A stretch of 16,300 nucleotides of DNA from Muribaculaceae bacterium (lineage in GTDB: Bacteria; Bacteroidota; Bacteroidia; Bacteroidales; Muribaculaceae). The DNA is taken from positions 1 to 16,300 of the forward strand of contig VSPO01000076.1 in the NCBI GenBank assembly GCA_009775375.1. The letters are read 5' to 3'. The notes under the pieces were generated by a model. That model was not told where the DNA came from. It was given only the letters and a program-made list of their open reading frames with translations, and searched no databases. The position numbers and the translations under genes were made by a program. This document shows positions 12,869-16,300 of the stretch, one piece after another (the stretch's first letter is position 1; each line of letters opens with the position of its first letter).

Positions 12869-13093
12869 TTGATTACAACTTTCTACAACTAATCACCACC
12901 ATTATATCCCTCTATCATTTATTAACGTTTTATGCATGAATTATTATATCCAATCGCCTATTTTTTTCATAGGAGAGCTCTCTTGCAGACAAATTTTCCT
13001 CACAATAATGGCTGAATTTCAATCAAAAGAATGTCTATTTTGTCCAACATAACAAAACAGCCTCCCATATATCCATCAACCAATCAGCTCATT

Positions 13094-13131
13094 ATGCCGA
13101 ATTTATCCTTCTAATACCCAAATTGCGGCAT
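13094..13131. promoter_or_regulatory. Imperfect dyad just upstream of the kdg operon promoter
   Basis: ATGCCGAATTT (13094-13104) and AAATTGCGGCAT (13120-13131) are inverted repeats apart from one unpaired base, with 15 nt between them. The dyad ends 9 nt before the -33 element. That position suits an operator for a hexuronate-responsive regulator, but no regulator gene is in the window. Confidence 0.4.
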
Positions 13132-13140
13132 GATTTCTAA

Positions 13141-13172
13141 TTGGGAGAAACGGCAAGTTTTTATTATCTTTG
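13141..13172 (+). promoter_or_regulatory. Promoter of the kdgK-aldolase-uxuA operon
   Basis: TTG at 13141-13143, a 21-nt spacer and TATCTTTG at 13165-13172 fit the Bacteroidota -33/-7 pattern. The expected start near 13179 leaves a leader of about 20 nt before the kdgK ATG at 13199. Confidence 0.65.
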
Positions 13173-13198
13173 CGACATAAATCTAACCTATAACGACA

Positions 13199-14221
13199 AT
13201 GAGCAAGATAGTGACTCTTGGAGAGATAATGCTTAGGCTCTCCCCCGACGGCTGCGACCGTTTCATTCAGTCAGACAACTTCCGCGTAATATGGGGCGGC
13301 GGCGAGGCCAACGTGGCCGTCAGCTGCGCAAACTACGGACACGACGCATATTTTGTATCCAAACTTCCGACCCACGAAATCGGTCAGGCGGCAGTCAACT
13401 CACTCCGCCGCTACGGAGTGCGCACGGAATACATCGCTCGTGGCGGCGACCGCGTAGGAATCTATTATTGCGAGACAGGGGCCTCAATGCGTCCGTCGAA
13501 AGTCATCTACGACCGTGCCCATTCAGCAATAGCCGAGGCAATGCCCGAAGATTTCGACTTCGACAAAATCATGGAGGGCGCCGACTGGTTTCACTGGAGC
13601 GGCATCACTCCGGCAATAAGCGACAAGGCCGCCGAGCTGACCCGCCTTGCCTGTGAAGCGGCAAAACGCCATGGCGTCACCGTCAGCGTTGACCTTAACT
13701 TCCGCAAAAAACTCTGGACCTCGGAGAAAGCGCAAAGCGTAATGAAACCGCTGATGAAATACGTCGACGTCTGCATAGGCAACGAGGAAGACGCAGAGCT
13801 TTGTCTCGGATTCAAGCCTGACGCCGACGTTGAAAGCGGCGACACCGAAGCCGAGGGCTACAAGGGGATTTTCGCTGCGATGAAGAAGGAATTCGGCTTC
13901 AAATACGTGGCTTCAACCCTGCGCGAATCATTCTCCGCAACCCACAATGGCTGGAAGGCGATGATCTATGACGGCAATGAATTCTATGAGTCGAAACGCT
14001 ATGACATCAACCCCATCATCGACCGCGTAGGCGGCGGAGACTCCTTCTCCGGCGGCCTTATCCACGGACTTCTGACAATGCCGACCCAAGGCGAGGCGCT
14101 TGAATTTGCCGTCGCCGCATCTGCTTTGAAGCAGACCATCAACGGAGATTACAACCTCGTCAGCGAGGCCGAAGTTAAAGCCCTTGCAGGAGGAAGCGCC
14201 AACGGCAGGGTTCAAAGATAA
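13199..14221 (+). CDS. kdgK: 2-dehydro-3-deoxygluconokinase (PfkB family)
   Basis: This 340-residue protein is a ribokinase/PfkB-family sugar kinase. The N-terminal glycine motif is WGGGEANVAVS (32-42). The C-terminal signature D275-RVGGGDSFSGG contains the anion hole and the catalytic base D281. The context fixes the substrate: it is followed by a KDPG aldolase and mannonate dehydratase, so the likely reaction is 2-keto-3-deoxygluconate plus ATP to 2-keto-3-deoxy-6-phosphogluconate. The length is close to the usual KdgK size. It is first in the operon. After its TAA the frame stays open for 25 codons of a 9-nt tandem repeat and runs in frame into the aldolase ATG, an unusual junction. Confidence 0.92.
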   Translation: MSKIVTLGEIMLRLSPDGCDRFIQSDNFRVIWGGGEANVAVSCANYGHDAYFVSKLPTHEIGQAAVNSLRRYGVRTEYIARGGDRVGIYYCETGASMRPSKVIYDRAHSAIAEAMPEDFDFDKIMEGADWFHWSGITPAISDKAAELTRLACEAAKRHGVTVSVDLNFRKKLWTSEKAQSVMKPLMKYVDVCIGNEEDAELCLGFKPDADVESGDTEAEGYKGIFAAMKKEFGFKYVASTLRESFSATHNGWKAMIYDGNEFYESKRYDINPIIDRVGGGDSFSGGLIHGLLTMPTQGEALEFAVAASALKQTINGDYNLVSEAEVKALAGGSANGRVQR

Positions 14222-14266
14222 TTTTATGGCTTTTATGGCTTTCATGGCTATTATGGCAATAATGGC
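14222..14266 (+). repeat. 9-nt tandem repeat (five units) between kdgK and the aldolase gene
   Basis: Five consecutive 9-base units: TTTTATGGC twice, then TTTCATGGC, TATTATGGC and AATAATGGC. They are in frame with both genes and would read as FYG-FYG-FHG-YYG-NNG if translated. ATGGCTTTCAT (14236-14246) can also pair with ATGAAAGCCAT (14268-14278), an 11-bp stem. The array is immediately after the kdgK stop. Slippage could change the unit number without breaking frame. Confidence 0.85.
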
Positions 14267-14296
14267 GATGAAAGCCATTTCATAATTCAAAAAACT

Positions 14297-14956
14297 ATGG
14301 CAAGAAACAGCAAATTGAGTGTTCTCAACAAGATGGCCGCCGCGCCCATGGTGCCGGTGTTCTATAATAAGGATGCAGAGGTGGCAAAATCTGTCGTCAA
14401 GGCATGCTACGACGGAGGTGTCCGTCTATTTGAATTTACCAACCGTGGAGATTTTGCCCATGAAGTATTCCGCGAATTGTCGAAATTCGTAGCGGAGGAA
14501 TGCCCTGAGATGGCTCTCGGCGTAGGCTCGATAGTGGAGCCTGCCACAGCTGCCCTCTACATGCAATTGGGTGCTGATTTCGTGGTGGGGCCGTTGTTCA
14601 ATCCGGAAGTGGCCAAGATTTGCAACCGTCGCAACGTGCCCTACATCCCCGGATGTGGAAGCGTCAGCGAAGTAGGATTCGCACAGGAGGCCGGATGCGA
14701 CGTCTGCAAACTATTCCCCGGCGACGTGCTTGGGCCTAAGATGGTGAAGGGTCTGCTCGCCCCGCTTCCTTGGTCGAAGCTGATGGTGACAGGAGGCGTT
14801 GAGCCTACGGAGGAGAATCTTTCGTCGTGGTTCAAGGCCGGAGTATTCGCAGTCGGCATGGGGTCGAAGCTTTTCCCGAAAGAGGTAGTGGCAGCCAAAG
14901 ACTGGGCTTGGGTCTCTGCCAAATGCAAGGAAGCACTCTCATACGCACATAAATAA
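14297..14956 (+). CDS. KDPG/KHG aldolase
   Basis: The 219-residue protein is a class I aldolase of the Eda family, a TIM barrel that acts as a trimer. The Schiff-base lysine is K138 in CDVCKLFPGD, corresponding to the K-x-FP signature. E46 in VRLFEFTNRG is the conserved glutamate of the second strand. GCGSVSEV and VTGGVEPTEEN form the phosphate-binding end. It splits KDPG into pyruvate and glyceraldehyde-3-phosphate, and many homologues also act on 4-hydroxy-2-oxoglutarate. The ATG at 14297 has no Shine-Dalgarno sequence and is preceded by 25 open in-frame codons after the kdgK stop. The uxuA gene follows after 9 nt. Confidence 0.93.
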   Translation: MARNSKLSVLNKMAAAPMVPVFYNKDAEVAKSVVKACYDGGVRLFEFTNRGDFAHEVFRELSKFVAEECPEMALGVGSIVEPATAALYMQLGADFVVGPLFNPEVAKICNRRNVPYIPGCGSVSEVGFAQEAGCDVCKLFPGDVLGPKMVKGLLAPLPWSKLMVTGGVEPTEENLSSWFKAGVFAVGMGSKLFPKEVVAAKDWAWVSAKCKEALSYAHK

Positions 14957-14965
14957 GCAACGCAT

Positions 14966-16129
14966 ATGGAAAAGACCTGGAGATGGTTTGGACCCAACGA
15001 CCCCATCACTCTTGACATGCTCCGGCAAATAGGAGTGGAGGGAATCGTCACTTCGCTCCATCATATCCCAAACGGAGAAATCTGGACAGCGGAGGAAGTC
15101 CGCAAAATGAAAGATTTCATCTCAAGCCATGGCTTGAGATGGTCGGTAGTGGAAAGTCTGCCCGTATCCGAAGAAATCAAATATGCGGGGCCTCAGCGCG
15201 ACAAGCTTATCGAAGACTACAAGGTCAGCCTCGCCAATCTGGGGAAGACCGGGGTCAAGACAATATGCTATAATTTCATGCCCGTGCTCGATTGGGCAAG
15301 GACAGAGCTTGAATATCCCAATCCCGACGGCACGTCCAACCTTTACTTCAATCGCGCGGAGTTCGCATATTTCGACATCCATATTCTCAAGCGCGAGGGA
15401 GCTCGCGACGACTACGACGCCTCCACTCTGGAAAGGATGGAGGAAGAGGTGGCTCCCAGAATGAATGAGGAGGCTGAAAAACGTCTCGTAGACAATATCA
15501 TCGTCAAGACCCAGGGCTTCGTCAACGGCAATATCTCGGAAAATGATTTCGACCCGGTAGGGAAATTCCGCGACCTGCTGAAGCTCTACGAGGGCATCGA
15601 TGCCGACAAGCTGCGTGAAAACATGGCATATTTTCTTAATGCCATAATGCCGGTATGCGATGAATACGACATCAATATGTGTGTCCATCCCGACGATCCC
15701 CCGTTGCAGATTCTTGGATTGCCGCGCATCGTCACATGCGACGAGGATATACGCAAATTCCTCGATGCCGTTCCCAATCCGCACAATGGCTTGACCTTCT
15801 GCGCGGGTTCCCTTTCCGCCGGAGCCCACAACGACGTTGTGGAACTTGCAGAAAAATATGCCGATCGCACACATTTCGTGCATACACGCATATGCAACGT
15901 GCTACCCAACGGCGACTTCAAGGAAGCCTCTCATCTCGATCCGAGGCTGATAAAGGTGGTCCGCACGTTTGAGAAGCGTCGTCCTGGCGTGCCTATGCGC
16001 GTAGACCATGCCCCCCTTATGCTCGGCGACGAGAAAATGGGCTACAATGCCGGCTATTCCTTCCATGGGAGAATGCTTGCCTTGGGAATGCTTTCCGGCA
16101 TCATGGCCACCATTGACGAGGAGGGTTGA
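14966..16129 (+). CDS. uxuA: D-mannonate dehydratase UxuA
   Basis: The 387-residue protein matches UxuA over its full length, from MEKTWRWFGPNDPITL to MLSGIMATIDEEG. The metal site can be read off: H241 in CVHPDDPP, C279 in FCAGSLSAG, H306 in FVHTR and D347 in RVDHAP. It dehydrates D-mannonate to 2-keto-3-deoxygluconate (EC 4.2.1.8), the substrate of the kinase two genes upstream, so the three genes form an unbroken pathway segment. It is the third gene in the operon, 9 nt after the aldolase. The usual partner for mannonate formation (UxuB, fructuronate reductase) is not in the window and may lie beyond it. Confidence 0.97.
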   Translation: MEKTWRWFGPNDPITLDMLRQIGVEGIVTSLHHIPNGEIWTAEEVRKMKDFISSHGLRWSVVESLPVSEEIKYAGPQRDKLIEDYKVSLANLGKTGVKTICYNFMPVLDWARTELEYPNPDGTSNLYFNRAEFAYFDIHILKREGARDDYDASTLERMEEEVAPRMNEEAEKRLVDNIIVKTQGFVNGNISENDFDPVGKFRDLLKLYEGIDADKLRENMAYFLNAIMPVCDEYDINMCVHPDDPPLQILGLPRIVTCDEDIRKFLDAVPNPHNGLTFCAGSLSAGAHNDVVELAEKYADRTHFVHTRICNVLPNGDFKEASHLDPRLIKVVRTFEKRRPGVPMRVDHAPLMLGDEKMGYNAGYSFHGRMLALGMLSGIMATIDEEG

Positions 16130-16300
16130 CCTTCCACCGCTTACTCACAGGAGACAGAGGACTAGAGCTTTCTTTAAGAGCGCGCTCTTGGCAATCATCA
16201 AAAACAGAGAGGCGGGGGGGGGGGAAAGGAGCGCGGCGCCGCGGGGGGTTGTGTGGTGGTGGGTTTGTGTTTGTGGTTGAGGCGGGGTCGTAGTTTTTGA
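16130..16300. other. Non-coding tail with G-rich low-complexity end, possible assembly artefact
   Basis: No gene is seen. A 14-bp perfect palindrome AAGAGCGCGCTCTT lies at 16176-16189 without a U-tract, so terminator support is weak. From about 16210 the sequence becomes an 11-base G run (16214-16224), GCGGCGCCGCGG, then a nearly C-free stretch of G and T. This is unlike anything else in the window and looks like poor base calls at a contig end. Confidence 0.55.

Larger units (their letters stand above)
12869..13198. other. AT-rich divergent intergenic region between the Nudix gene and kdgK
   Basis: This is a 330-base gap without a credible gene on either strand. The right third holds the kdgK promoter (13141-13172) and a dyad (13094-13131). 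The middle has a small hairpin, CCTAT-TTTTTTC-ATAGG (about 12957-12973). I found no exact TAnnTTTG on the minus strand to drive the Nudix/exporter pair. Confidence 0.6.

Noticed and set aside
15122..15883. 253-codon minus-strand open frame opposite uxuA
   Set aside because: Shadow of uxuA, whose metal-site residues are all present on the plus strand.

Overview
The window looks like a chromosomal contig from a gut Bacteroidales bacterium, most likely of the Muribaculaceae type. This rests on several signs: near-consensus Bacteroidota promoters (TTTG, about 20 nt, TAnnTTTG), start codons without Shine-Dalgarno sequences, lipoproteins with short lipoboxes, a fimbrillin-like lipoprotein, and GH97/GH127 glycan genes. 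No rRNA, tRNA, CRISPR array, insertion sequence or SusC/SusD pair is visible. The family-level assignment is inference.

Layout. 1-340: intergenic DNA with a strong leftward promoter between two copies of a palindromic 17-bp site in opposite orientation (possible invertible promoter), then a 48-bp perfect palindrome. 369-1586: a HEPN/MNT toxin-antitoxin pair on the minus strand, bracketed by inverted copies of a GC-rich hairpin repeat. 1587-3269: a fimbrillin-like lipoprotein on the minus strand whose last third is much more AT-rich than the rest. 3485-3592: intrinsic terminator of the next operon. 3593-7445: a minus-strand operon of a GH127 beta-L-arabinofuranosidase lipoprotein followed by a secreted HExxH metallopeptidase-like protein. 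7446-7826: divergent control region with a four-box operator array. 7827-9824: GH97 glycosidase with the active-site aspartate of the retaining alpha-galactosidase branch. 9864-9901: bidirectional terminator. 9912-10424: small lipoprotein, divergent from luxS (10619-11101). 11140-12868: Nudix hydrolase overlapping a Bcr/CflA-type exporter, minus strand. 13199-16129: kdgK, a KDPG aldolase gene and uxuA. 16130-16300: no gene; the last ~100 bases are G-rich low-complexity sequence that looks like a contig-end artefact.

How the genes work together. UxuA, KdgK and the aldolase make a complete route from D-mannonate through 2-keto-3-deoxygluconate and KDPG to pyruvate plus glyceraldehyde-3-phosphate, the lower half of hexuronate (glucuronate) catabolism. 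The GH127, HExxH protein and GH97 form a divergent glycan-utilisation cluster. Its activities (beta-L-arabinofuranose removal, peptide cleavage, alpha-galactose removal) would suit hydroxyproline-rich plant glycoproteins such as extensins; this is a hypothesis. LuxS serves the activated methyl cycle and makes the AI-2 precursor.

Most worth a second look: the four-box operator array at 7570-7657, the candidate invertible promoter at 61-253, the in-frame 9-nt tandem repeat joining kdgK to the aldolase gene, the putative extensin cluster, and the repeat-bracketed HEPN/MNT module.
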